Assembly (NCBI GenBank): GCA_947038565.1
Contig: CAMQWP010000001.1
Location: 276,002 to 340,001 of the forward strand
DNA length: 64,000 nucleotides
From: an uncultured Clostridia bacterium
GTDB lineage: Bacteria > Bacillota > Clostridia > Christensenellales > UBA3700
Reading direction: 5' to 3'
Of the stretch, positions 30,101 to 38,981 are shown one piece after another. The first letter of the stretch is position 1; every line of letters starts with the position of its first letter. Under the pieces are notes generated by a model that saw only the letters and a list, made by a program, of their open reading frames with translations, was not told the origin of the DNA and ran no database searches. The translations under genes and the position numbers were made by a program.

Positions 30101-32857
30101 ATGAGAAAGACATACAGTATAATATGTTCGGCGATAATATTGCTAGCTATGCTTACGGGTATACTGGTTGGTTGCGATAAAAATAATAAAAATATTTACG
30201 GCAAAGATGTATTGCCGACAGGCGGTAAGATCGGCGCTGATGTTGCTATCGGTGAGATAATGAGTGCGTGGATTAGCAACAATGGCTATGACGGCGAGGG
30301 AGTCTTTGGTTGGGAGATGGGTTTCGACTATACCGAAGGAGATTCGTCAAGTATAAGCATTGAATTCAATGGCGGTCTTGCTGCTGATAATAGTGACGTT
30401 CTCGAGTTCTCAATCGTTGATAATAAAAAAGCGGACGCGGAAAAAAACATTTTTTCTATAATAGCAAATAAAGAAGCGTCATATATTACTATTTTCGACA
30501 AGACGTACAAAGCACCAGAGCTTAAAGTAGAGAGTGATAAGTTAACACCTTCTACCGAAGAAGAGTTCACTAGTCAAATAAATTCGATGGTGAAGATACT
30601 TACTGTATTTGCACGATTAGCGGATGCGGGTAGCTCTGTTGAGTATGTAAAAGAAAAAGAGAATTACACAAAAAAATACAATATTAAACTAGACGTATCG
30701 AATATATTTGAAGATGTTTCGAAAAGCAGTTTGTTCGGTTGTAATATTATTCCTAGCACTATTGTTGAGGAGATTAAAAAGATTTTCGGCGGTAATACTA
30801 TAGAGATAAACGCTATAGTTCAAGACGTAAAACTTGTTACGATTATAAAAGAGGAAGGGAATGATATCTTTTATACGTATGATTTTAGGGGTGGTAATGT
30901 CAGCCCAGACGGTATAAGCATACTAGCGAATGACGAAGATGGTAAGGTGCATGCGGTAAATATTAATGGATTAATAATTCTAAATACTATGCCAGTGTTA
31001 ACTATCCCAGAAAATTCTATCGAGATACGTGTGCTAGAGCATCAGATTGATGGGTATTTTGCTATGCATGATAAGTCAGGTAAGACTATTGCTACATACA
31101 ATTATAGTATTGATATGAAGTTAAGTGCTGATGATTTATTAGAGAACTTGTATTTGTTTTTAACAGGTGATATTGTGCCAGTAATTAGTGCTATATTTGA
31201 AAGCAAAGATGGCAAAATGCTTATTGACATATCACACACATGTGGAGATGGTTGCGTAGAGCACGTGTCGGGCAAGGTGGAGAATAAGTCGCTGATAACT
31301 ATAGCCTTTGATCCATCGGATAAGGCATTTAATAATAATAATATTTATATTGCAGCAAATATAAAATCATTGATCCCAGCAAATCTTTTTGATGCTTTAG
31401 GATTGACTGCTAATGAAGTGAAAGACCTAAAGGCTGCGATACCTAATGATTTTATAAGTATCGTATTAGATCCGCTGATAGAAAAAGAGATAGAAGATAT
31501 TGAAAATGCAACAGAATTAAGCAATGAAAAAACATCTAGCGAAATCGATGCTAATGGCGATAAGATCCCTGAAATTGACGGTGGCATAGATATTGTTAGT
31601 GCGATAATAGAATTTATCAAATCATTTTCTTTAGATAATGACGTAATGACAATAGATTACGACCATATTATAAACGAAATAGTTCTAAAACTTAATTTAG
31701 ATAAGCAGACTCAAGAAAAAGTCATGAGCGTTCTTAATTCACTTTTTCCTAATGTGGACAAAATGACGACAAAGGCAGATTATATAAATACCCCAGCCGA
31801 AGATACATTAAATGCTTACTTAGAATTCATAAAAGACAAGACATTTAGTGCAAATAATGATGTTTATAGTCCTATACTAGGCGAAATAAAAGCAGTAGGT
31901 GGTATAAAGAGTCCACGTGTTATGCTGAAAGATAATTTAGGAAAGGAACTTCCAGTATCTTACGATGAAATAATGGGTTTATGTTTTGATCCCAGCAAAG
32001 AAGAGAATGCTACTATAGAGGTATCATTTACAGGATTAGACGGGAAAGATTACAAAAAAGACATGTATATCAAGCAAGTAATAGGTCTTAATGCAACAGA
32101 TAAAGGTGTAGTAAAAGTACGCTTTGTACTGACGGGTGGTTTAGGTTCTAATATAAACGAAGTGCTGAAGTCGATGTCTAATGTGATTGATCTTCCTTTC
32201 TACGAAAAGATAATGTCAAATATGCTTTCTGAGGCAATCGTCGAGATCAATATCAAAATAACACAGGCAGTAGAAATAAAATGGTCTCAAGAAGGAATAG
32301 GCAATAAAGAAAACCATGTAGACATACAAAAACATTATATCTTCGATGATAGCATAGAAACAGGATATAATATAGTAGTGACGTATGAAAGTGGGGAAGT
32401 AAAACAAAGCCCAACAGTGTTATATCCTATAAATATGAATGAATACATCGCTGAAGGAAAAATCAAATATTGCGATAACTTCACTTTAGTATACGACGGT
32501 TTCGGCGTGTACAGAAAGAAAATTAACATAATTATGGATGCTTCTCAGTATGCTGACACACAGTCAATGGTAGTAAATGAAAGTGAGGTTTACAAGATAT
32601 CTAATATGCTTAATAATACTACAGGAATGATATCAGTTATCGACGAAAAACACACTGTTCTAGCGGTGAAAAATTTCTGTGCAAATATAAATAACAACGC
32701 TACTTATAAGGTGATCTGCAGCAAAGAGAACGATGTCGAAATTATAGAGCTTGTTATAGATAAAGCCGGAGAATATACATTACCATTTGTAGGCAAGCAA
32801 GGAGATAAGATATCGTTGAAAATAACGGTAATGGCTTCTGATGTATCAGTGGAATAA
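30101..32857 (+). CDS. Lipoprotein family member 4 of 5
   Basis: A 918-residue lipoprotein with lipobox ILVGC (C25). The linker is shorter (NNKNIYGKDVLP). Family marks are GEIMSAWISNNGYDGEG, FGWEMGFDYTEG, H379-x-C381-x3-C385-x2-H388, AFNNNNIYIAANIKSL, LNSLFPNVDKMTTKADY, SPILGEIKAVGG, and GIGNKENHVDIQKHY. The region corresponding to YTNG-x-L in the others is changed. An acidic Glu/Asp-rich low-complexity segment lies near residue 465-500, where member 5 has a Pro/Gly-rich linker. Both look like flexible joints between two halves of the protein. Function unknown. Confidence 0.82.
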   Translation: MRKTYSIICSAIILLAMLTGILVGCDKNNKNIYGKDVLPTGGKIGADVAIGEIMSAWISNNGYDGEGVFGWEMGFDYTEGDSSSISIEFNGGLAADNSDVLEFSIVDNKKADAEKNIFSIIANKEASYITIFDKTYKAPELKVESDKLTPSTEEEFTSQINSMVKILTVFARLADAGSSVEYVKEKENYTKKYNIKLDVSNIFEDVSKSSLFGCNIIPSTIVEEIKKIFGGNTIEINAIVQDVKLVTIIKEEGNDIFYTYDFRGGNVSPDGISILANDEDGKVHAVNINGLIILNTMPVLTIPENSIEIRVLEHQIDGYFAMHDKSGKTIATYNYSIDMKLSADDLLENLYLFLTGDIVPVISAIFESKDGKMLIDISHTCGDGCVEHVSGKVENKSLITIAFDPSDKAFNNNNIYIAANIKSLIPANLFDALGLTANEVKDLKAAIPNDFISIVLDPLIEKEIEDIENATELSNEKTSSEIDANGDKIPEIDGGIDIVSAIIEFIKSFSLDNDVMTIDYDHIINEIVLKLNLDKQTQEKVMSVLNSLFPNVDKMTTKADYINTPAEDTLNAYLEFIKDKTFSANNDVYSPILGEIKAVGGIKSPRVMLKDNLGKELPVSYDEIMGLCFDPSKEENATIEVSFTGLDGKDYKKDMYIKQVIGLNATDKGVVKVRFVLTGGLGSNINEVLKSMSNVIDLPFYEKIMSNMLSEAIVEINIKITQAVEIKWSQEGIGNKENHVDIQKHYIFDDSIETGYNIVVTYESGEVKQSPTVLYPINMNEYIAEGKIKYCDNFTLVYDGFGVYRKKINIIMDASQYADTQSMVVNESEVYKISNMLNNTTGMISVIDEKHTVLAVKNFCANINNNATYKVICSKENDVEIIELVIDKAGEYTLPFVGKQGDKISLKITVMASDVSVE

Positions 32858-33352
32858 ATAATATCATAAAACAAAACAATATATTTAAAAAGCCTTCTCT
32901 GAAAGCGAAACGACAGATAATGTCGGGTGCTATACCAGAGAGGGTTTTTTTTCGTTGTCATGATGAAGCATAACTCATTAGTTGCTTTATGTTTTTATTA
33001 GAATTATCCAAATATAGTCTTTATGAAACCCGCTCATTATGGTATTATTGTCCAATATTTGACGCTTTTTCGAACGAGTAATGTGTTTATAGTTCAACAA
33101 CCATACAACATGGATAAGCGAAAAGTATTATTTTTCAACAAATTATAATACTTTTAAGCATTATATTTAAATTATACATCTATATTACAAAAAAATTATT
33201 GACAAAATAATAAATGCTGTTAGACTTTGCTTGTGTAAAATATATAGTTCTTGATAGTAATAATGCAGTGACAATAGTAAAATATTGATAATCAATATGC
33301 AGTGCTAATTACACAAAAACGTAATGTTGTATCAAAGTGAAGGAGAAAAATA
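32858..33352 (+). promoter_or_regulatory. Gap before lipoprotein 5: branched terminator and promoter
   Basis: A branched hairpin at 32887-32952 (outer arms around CTTCTCTG/CAGAGAGG, inner CGACA/TGTCG, T8) is a terminator. A candidate promoter is TTGACA (33199-33204), 16-bp spacer, TAGACT; a TAAAAT lies at 33236-33241. AATACTTTTAAG at about 33147-33158 resembles the 15-mer. No gene was seen. Confidence 0.55.
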
Positions 33353-36262
33353 ATGAGGAAAAAATACGGAGTTGTCGTATCGATTATGCTTGCTTTAGTG
33401 CTGCTTTTAAGTACGCTAGTTGCTTGTGTCGACGAGACTAAAAAAGAAAAAAACAAAGGGGTTATACCTATAAGCGGTGCTGTCGATGCTAGTGAAGCGG
33501 TAGCTGATTTGTTCGAGACTTGGATGCTTACTAATAGCTATTATGGCGATAATGTTATGGGCTGGGACGTAAGTTTTGACTATAAAAACGAAGACAAATC
33601 AAGCATAACTATCCTATTCAAGGGCGGTATAACTAGCGATTCTAATGAAGACTGTTTTGAACTGTCGGTGATAGATAATAAAAGCACTGAAACGGACAAG
33701 ACTATAGTCGGACTTGTACTCGATAAAAATGCTATGTATGTCAACTTAATGGGCAAGTCTTTTAAAGCTGAAGAGTTAGGACTTGCTAATGTTGGAATTT
33801 ATAACACTACTGAAGAAGGGTTCGGCAATGCGGTTTCTTCGATTTCGACAGTTCTTAACCTTTTATGTATGGTCGCTGATGACCAAACTTCAAGCGTTGA
33901 AATACTAAAAGTCGGTGAAAAATATACTAAGAATTATAATATCAGTCTTGATATATGGTCTTTCTTAGAGAGTATGAATATCTACGATTTGCTAGTAGAT
34001 GCCATGGATATGGATCCAGCTCAGGCAAAGAAAATAGTAGACGCAGTACAAGCATTGTTAGAAAATAATATTATCAAAATCAGTGGTTCTATAGATAACT
34101 TAGAGTTAGTTGAGACAACAAATGAAACAGAAGAAACAATATATTATTCTTACGACTTTGAGGGTGGTAGTATCATTACTGAAAGTATAAAGCTAGGACT
34201 TCTTGATAAAAACAAGAGTTATCATGACATAGCAATAGGTGGGCTTAAGATTACTAATACGCTTCCTACTTTGAGTATTCCTGAAAACTCTATATCTATA
34301 TCTCTGCTTAAACACCAGCTTACTGGCTCGTTTAAAATGAAGAGTGTAGTGCCAGCGTCTGAGGGCGTGGAAGCGGCAAGTACTACAGTATCGACTTATG
34401 ACTACAAGATAAATCTTGAGTTTAGTGCGGATAATTTTATAGGTACTATTATTGAGTGTATAAATGCTAAGAGTGTTTCGCCACTAATTAATAAAATTCT
34501 ACTAGAGCAAGACGGAAAAATATATATCGATGTATATCATGAATGTACTAATTCATGCGTACAGCATATGTCTACAACAAGCATGTTTGGAAAGCCAACG
34601 TTCAACTTTAAAGGATCAGTATTCACTTTAGCATATGATTCTACAGAGGAGGCTTTTAATAACAATAAAGTATATATTGCGGCACACTTAAAGACGCTAT
34701 TGCCAAACAATATATTATCAGCCCTAGGATTGACAAGCACAGAGGCGGGTCTTGTTAAGCCTGCGATACCGAAAGAGTATGTGTCTATAGTATTAGACCC
34801 ACTTGTGATTATGGAATCGGCTGGTATGGTAACGGGTAACTCTAGCGGAGCGGTTAATCCGCCTGCACCACCTACTGAAGGCGGAATTAATGTAAAGGAT
34901 CTAATCACGAAGATGATTCAGACATTATCTGCACCAAACGGTACAGTGGAGATAGACTTTACAGCACTAACAAACATATTATTAAATGATCTTAATCTAG
35001 ATAAGGCGACAAAAGATATGATAACAAAAATTATCGGATCAATGTTCCCGACTGTAAATGTACTAGCGGTCAATGCAAATTACACAAACGGCATAGCATT
35101 ACCTGAAGGATTTAACGGCAAGACAGAGTTCATGCTGAAAGATAAAAAAGGAACTGCGAAAAACTTTGCATCGAGTTTTATGTACAAAACACAGCCTCAT
35201 CCAATGATCGGAGATTTCATGTATACTAACATGATCGACGAAAATAATGTGAAAATGAATTCTAGTATATTATATGACGAGCTAGGAGTGCAAAAAAATA
35301 TTTCTTATAAAGAAGTGTTAAATATGATAACTAATGACAATGCAACAGTGTCAGCAAAGTATAACACTGTAGCAGGAACTGTTGTAGACGTAAATATGAA
35401 ACTTCTAGGAATCATAGGGCTTGACGAAACAAAGATCGGCGTGGCTCAATCAGTAAAGTTAGTATTAGGAAGAAGCGGTAATTCTACTATATTCGACTTG
35501 TTGGATCTTGTAGGATCTTTAGGCGCAGAGTTTATGCCTGAACTTGCTATGGTTAATGATTTGAGAATCCCTGACGCGGTAGTAAATACAACTATAACTA
35601 TCCATAATGTTATTGATAGCTGGACTCAAGAAGGTATCGCAGCAGAAGAAAACCATATCGACAGTGTGAAGGAGTACACTAAAGACGACCTTGTAGTAAG
35701 TACTATAAATCACAACAAGTCATACACGGACAAGGACGGAACTGTGGTAGGTACAACAACGGAAGTATTAGAAGCTATCGGACATGCTGATATATTTACT
35801 GAAGCTAATATCGAAACAGGTCTAAGAGCTTTCAAGAATTTTAATGTAAAAACAGTTAACTACAAGACGTTAGACGGATTCTACACTTACGAGATAGGAG
35901 TGAAGTTTGACACGCAGTCGATTACTGAAAAGAGAACTTTGGATATCGTAACAGGGGGGAAAGTATTCTTCGGTTTAGAGCAAACTAATGCTTTAACAGG
36001 AAATATAATCACCTTAAATGCTGATATGTACACAAAATTGTGGACAATATTCCAAGAGTCAAACCCTGATATATCAACTTTTGAAATAGTTGTAACGGAC
36101 AATGTATTAGTATCGGCTGATCTAGTTATCTATAAAGCGGGTACTTATACGGTGATTATAAATGGTGCAATGGGTGATTTTATCGAGTATACAATAAATG
36201 TAACGGGTGAAGACTTGCCTTTACCAGTGCCACCAGTTGAGCCAGAAGTGCCTGCTGTTTAA
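33353..36262 (+). CDS. Lipoprotein family member 5 of 5
   Basis: A 969-residue lipoprotein with lipobox TLVAC (C25) and AAGGAGAAA before the ATG. Family marks are EAVADLFETWMLTNSYYGDN, GWDVSFDYKNED, H396-x-C398-x3-C402-x2-H405, AFNNNKVYIAAHLKTLLP, MFPTVNVLAVNANYTNGIAL, HPMIGDFMYTN and GIAAEENHIDSVKEY. It carries short insertions relative to the others (for example between the Cys/His motif and the AFNNN block) and ends in a Pro/Val/Glu-rich tail. Function unknown. Its separate terminator-like hairpin follows. Confidence 0.83.
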   Translation: MRKKYGVVVSIMLALVLLLSTLVACVDETKKEKNKGVIPISGAVDASEAVADLFETWMLTNSYYGDNVMGWDVSFDYKNEDKSSITILFKGGITSDSNEDCFELSVIDNKSTETDKTIVGLVLDKNAMYVNLMGKSFKAEELGLANVGIYNTTEEGFGNAVSSISTVLNLLCMVADDQTSSVEILKVGEKYTKNYNISLDIWSFLESMNIYDLLVDAMDMDPAQAKKIVDAVQALLENNIIKISGSIDNLELVETTNETEETIYYSYDFEGGSIITESIKLGLLDKNKSYHDIAIGGLKITNTLPTLSIPENSISISLLKHQLTGSFKMKSVVPASEGVEAASTTVSTYDYKINLEFSADNFIGTIIECINAKSVSPLINKILLEQDGKIYIDVYHECTNSCVQHMSTTSMFGKPTFNFKGSVFTLAYDSTEEAFNNNKVYIAAHLKTLLPNNILSALGLTSTEAGLVKPAIPKEYVSIVLDPLVIMESAGMVTGNSSGAVNPPAPPTEGGINVKDLITKMIQTLSAPNGTVEIDFTALTNILLNDLNLDKATKDMITKIIGSMFPTVNVLAVNANYTNGIALPEGFNGKTEFMLKDKKGTAKNFASSFMYKTQPHPMIGDFMYTNMIDENNVKMNSSILYDELGVQKNISYKEVLNMITNDNATVSAKYNTVAGTVVDVNMKLLGIIGLDETKIGVAQSVKLVLGRSGNSTIFDLLDLVGSLGAEFMPELAMVNDLRIPDAVVNTTITIHNVIDSWTQEGIAAEENHIDSVKEYTKDDLVVSTINHNKSYTDKDGTVVGTTTEVLEAIGHADIFTEANIETGLRAFKNFNVKTVNYKTLDGFYTYEIGVKFDTQSITEKRTLDIVTGGKVFFGLEQTNALTGNIITLNADMYTKLWTIFQESNPDISTFEIVVTDNVLVSADLVIYKAGTYTVIINGAMGDFIEYTINVTGEDLPLPVPPVEPEVPAV

Positions 36263-36310
36263 TAACTAAAAAAATAGAAAATTAAATATATATACAACTA
36301 TATAAAACTA

Positions 36311-36350
36311 AACAACACACTCTAAGCGTTATGCAAAGGGTGTGTTGTTT
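36311..36350 (+). terminator. Hairpin after lipoprotein 5
   Basis: AACAACACACTC pairs with GGGTGTGTTGTT; the T-run is weak, so termination is probable but less certain than for the other hairpins of the array. Confidence 0.65.
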
Positions 36351-36541
36351 GCAAGTTGAACTACTATACATAAAAAATGACATAATAGTGTAATATGCAT
36401 GAAAACTACTGTAATTATATAGTAAAGGCGGTTTTAAAATATCATAAAAGTGCTATAATCATATTATTAAAATAATAATCAAAAATAACACCTTATCAAC
36501 GAGAATTATATAATATTGTTGAGAAAAGAGAGGATAAATTT

Positions 36542-37303
36542 ATGGACATCAGTATATTAAGTGCATTTTCATTGTTTGGGATGGATACTTTATCATCGGC
36601 GATAGTTGTCACGACTTTCATGATATTTCCATTACTAGCATGGTCGATTTTTGCATCAATAAAAGTAAATAAAACTTATAAACAATACAGCAATGTTGCT
36701 GCAAACTCGGGCATGACTGCGCGTGATGTAGCTAGGAAAATACTAGACGAAGAGGGTTTGCAGGCGGTAGATATACTGCCTTGTAGAGGTAGTCTTACTG
36801 ATCATTACGATCCAAGAAATAATACCGTATATCTGTCGGAGACTACTATTGATAGTCCATCGGTTGCGGGCATTGGTGTTGCTGCTCATGAGGTAGGACA
36901 TGCGGTACAGTATGCTAGAAAGTATTTACCAGTAAAAGTCAGAGGTGCAATAGTGCCAGTGATGGGGTTCATGTCAAAATTGATGTTGCCATTATTGCTG
37001 ATCAATATGATTACGTTATTCATCATTCCCGGAAGTGGTGCGTCTAATATCTCACTTATTATTATGATTGCAATATATGCGGTAAATATGCTCTTTACAT
37101 TTGTAACATTGCCGACTGAGTTTAATGCTAGTAGCAGAGCCAAAAAGTTATTAGAAGAGCATAACATCCTAAATGAAGAAGAGCTTGCTATGACCAGCAA
37201 GGTTTTATCTGCTGCTGCGATGACTTATGTAGCGTCTTTTATCATGTCTTTTGTACAGCTACTAAGACTGCTACTAATACTTATGTCGAGAAGAAATAAC
37301 TAA
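36542..37303 (+). CDS. yugP: YugP-type neutral zinc metallopeptidase
   Basis: A 253-residue membrane metalloprotease of the Zn_peptidase_2 family (YugP). The zinc motif H116-E117-V-G-H120 in GVAAHEVGHAVQ carries the catalytic Glu. An N-terminal TM segment (about 18-40) and two or three further TM segments after residue 140 flank it. LPTEFNASSRAKKLL is the conserved C-terminal block with the probable third zinc ligand (E in EFNAS). The cellular substrate of this family is not established. GAGAGGA precedes the ATG. Confidence 0.9.
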   Translation: MDISILSAFSLFGMDTLSSAIVVTTFMIFPLLAWSIFASIKVNKTYKQYSNVAANSGMTARDVARKILDEEGLQAVDILPCRGSLTDHYDPRNNTVYLSETTIDSPSVAGIGVAAHEVGHAVQYARKYLPVKVRGAIVPVMGFMSKLMLPLLLINMITLFIIPGSGASNISLIIMIAIYAVNMLFTFVTLPTEFNASSRAKKLLEEHNILNEEELAMTSKVLSAAAMTYVASFIMSFVQLLRLLLILMSRRNN

Positions 37304-37333
37304 TATTGAATATTCAATAACGCACGAACAATA

Positions 37334-37379
37334 AAAAAGCAATAAAGCCATCTCGAAGAGGTGGCTTTATTGCTTTTTT
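37334..37379. terminator. Bidirectional terminator between convergent genes
   Basis: A long stem (AAAAAGCAATAAAGCCA and its complement), with T-run on both strands, separates yugP from the convergent gene. Confidence 0.92.
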
Positions 37380-37417
37380 ATATTACTATATAATATACTG
37401 CTATCTATTTGCAGGAG

Positions 37418-38335
37418 TTAGTTTTCTACAATGTCTATGATTTTACCGTCTTCTACACAAAATGAATAACTACGAACATGACCGCTATTATTTGCAAGAA
37501 GTATATAGTCATTATCGCGAATTGGCTTGTTTGCAATAATAAGATTACAGTATTCGCCTAAAAACTCGCGTACAAGAAAACTTGTCATGTCAGGTATAGA
37601 CAAGAGTTTATCGGCAAAATCATAGTCGTACGCAAGTACACTCTCTACAAATTCATAAGCAATAATATCTTTTGAGAACTTATGTCTATTAGTATATTCA
37701 ATTGAAACACCGTCTGATATGTATGCGCTATTTGCGTAGTGAAGATGTTCGATTGTGACTCTACCTTGACTATCGCTTAGGTTTTTTTTGATAGTGATTC
37801 CGCTTTCATCGAAGTCTATTTCGTCAGCGGTCATATCGAGTATTATATGGTAGTCAGAGTAGTCATATAGTATGACACACACCGCAGTGTTGCATACCGC
37901 CGTGAAAAGTACACCCTCAGGAGTGTCTATGCACTCGATGACTCGTGGACACTCGGGGAGTAAAATCCTGTCAAAAGTTAGCTCGTTTTCTATAAGTAGA
38001 TATGTTGCGATGTCAAGGTATACTGTGATGTTATGCTCGCCGTAGTTTCGTTGTAGCAATACTTCGGGTGCTTTAGGAGTTATGGCAGGGACAAACTTCG
38101 GTGTCAGTAAATGCTCGTCATGATTTATCTTCACGCATGATACTCCTGAGACTACCTCTCCTAAAGGTGTTACTTGTAGCCTTGACGTTATAGGTATCCA
38201 TGAAGTCCCGTCCGTATAAGGGCATAGAAAAATAGTGTAGCACCTTGCACTTGCAAGCTCAACCACTCCGTCACGGCATCTATTACCGTCTACTTCGAGA
38301 AGGTATTCATAATCGTTATAATATAGTTTTATCAT
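37418..38335 (-). CDS. Hypothetical cytoplasmic protein
   Basis: A 305-residue protein with no recognised family, no signal peptide and no TM segment. It is rich in Cys in the first half (C20, C32, C38, C67 and others) and predicted to be mostly beta-strand. The reading frame is full length and uses the same AT-rich codons as its neighbours, so it is taken as real. No ribosome site is visible before the ATG, which follows an AT-rich stretch ending TATAAC; the start is therefore less certain. It is divergent from spoVT and not in an operon. Confidence 0.65.
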   Translation of the reverse strand: MIKLYYNDYEYLLEVDGNRCRDGVVELASARCYTIFLCPYTDGTSWIPITSRLQVTPLGEVVSGVSCVKINHDEHLLTPKFVPAITPKAPEVLLQRNYGEHNITVYLDIATYLLIENELTFDRILLPECPRVIECIDTPEGVLFTAVCNTAVCVILYDYSDYHIILDMTADEIDFDESGITIKKNLSDSQGRVTIEHLHYANSAYISDGVSIEYTNRHKFSKDIIAYEFVESVLAYDYDFADKLLSIPDMTSFLVREFLGEYCNLIIANKPIRDNDYILLANNSGHVRSYSFCVEDGKIIDIVEN

Positions 38336-38464
38336 GTTATAATTTATGCTCGCGGGTAGCAGTTTAGAACTATTATGACGAGCGGGTATTGATATTTTGA
38401 CATATGTTTAAGGATATATGCATATTGTCGCCTCTATTACTCATGCTATTTGTAGGAGGGAATT

Positions 38465-38974
38465 ATGGCAGGAATTGTAAGAAGGATCGACGAGTTAGGA
38501 CGTATCGTCATCCCTAAAGAAATAAGACGTACTATGGTAATCAGAGATGGTGAACAGTTAGAAATGGCACAAATTTCACCAACTGAAATATTAGTAAAGA
38601 AGTTTAGTCAGCTAGGCAACTTGAATAAATTAGCGGCAGGATATTGTCGTGTTTTAAGAGATTTAACACAGAAAAAAGTCTTAATAGTAGATACTACAAA
38701 AGTTATTGCGGAGGGTGGTCTAGGAAAAGAGATAGTAGAGGAATTGATATCAAACAAGTTATATAATATCATATTAGAACGCAACAATTATCGTACTACA
38801 AAAAGCATTAATTTGCTAAAAAATGATACTGAGGATTACGGCACTGTCAATATTTTTCCAATAATTGCGGATGGTGAAGTGTGCGGTGCGGTAGTGATGA
38901 TTGGTGAGATAACTTCTGATAATTACATTGCAGCAAGAGCCGTAATAGGTTGTGCTACGATGCAGTTAGAGTAG
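38465..38974 (+). CDS. spoVT: Stage V sporulation protein T, AbrB-family regulator
   Basis: A DNA-binding transcription regulator that in Bacillus tunes sigma-G-dependent forespore genes. The 169-residue protein has an N-terminal swapped-hairpin AbrB domain (GIVRRIDELGRIVIPKEIRR, residues 3-22, continuing to about 50) and a C-terminal GAF-like domain (about 60-169) that completes the SpoVT architecture. GTAGGAGG precedes the ATG. It heads the spoVT-yabM-yabN block, an order known from Bacillus subtilis. Its presence implies sporulation ancestry, not proof that this organism makes spores. Confidence 0.93.
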   Translation: MAGIVRRIDELGRIVIPKEIRRTMVIRDGEQLEMAQISPTEILVKKFSQLGNLNKLAAGYCRVLRDLTQKKVLIVDTTKVIAEGGLGKEIVEELISNKLYNIILERNNYRTTKSINLLKNDTEDYGTVNIFPIIADGEVCGAVVMIGEITSDNYIAARAVIGCATMQLE

Positions 38975-38981
38975 ATAATAA

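Noticed and set aside
20455..34567. Heme-binding motif in the lipoproteins
   Set aside because: The motif is HxCx(3,4)Cx(2,3)H, not CxxCH.
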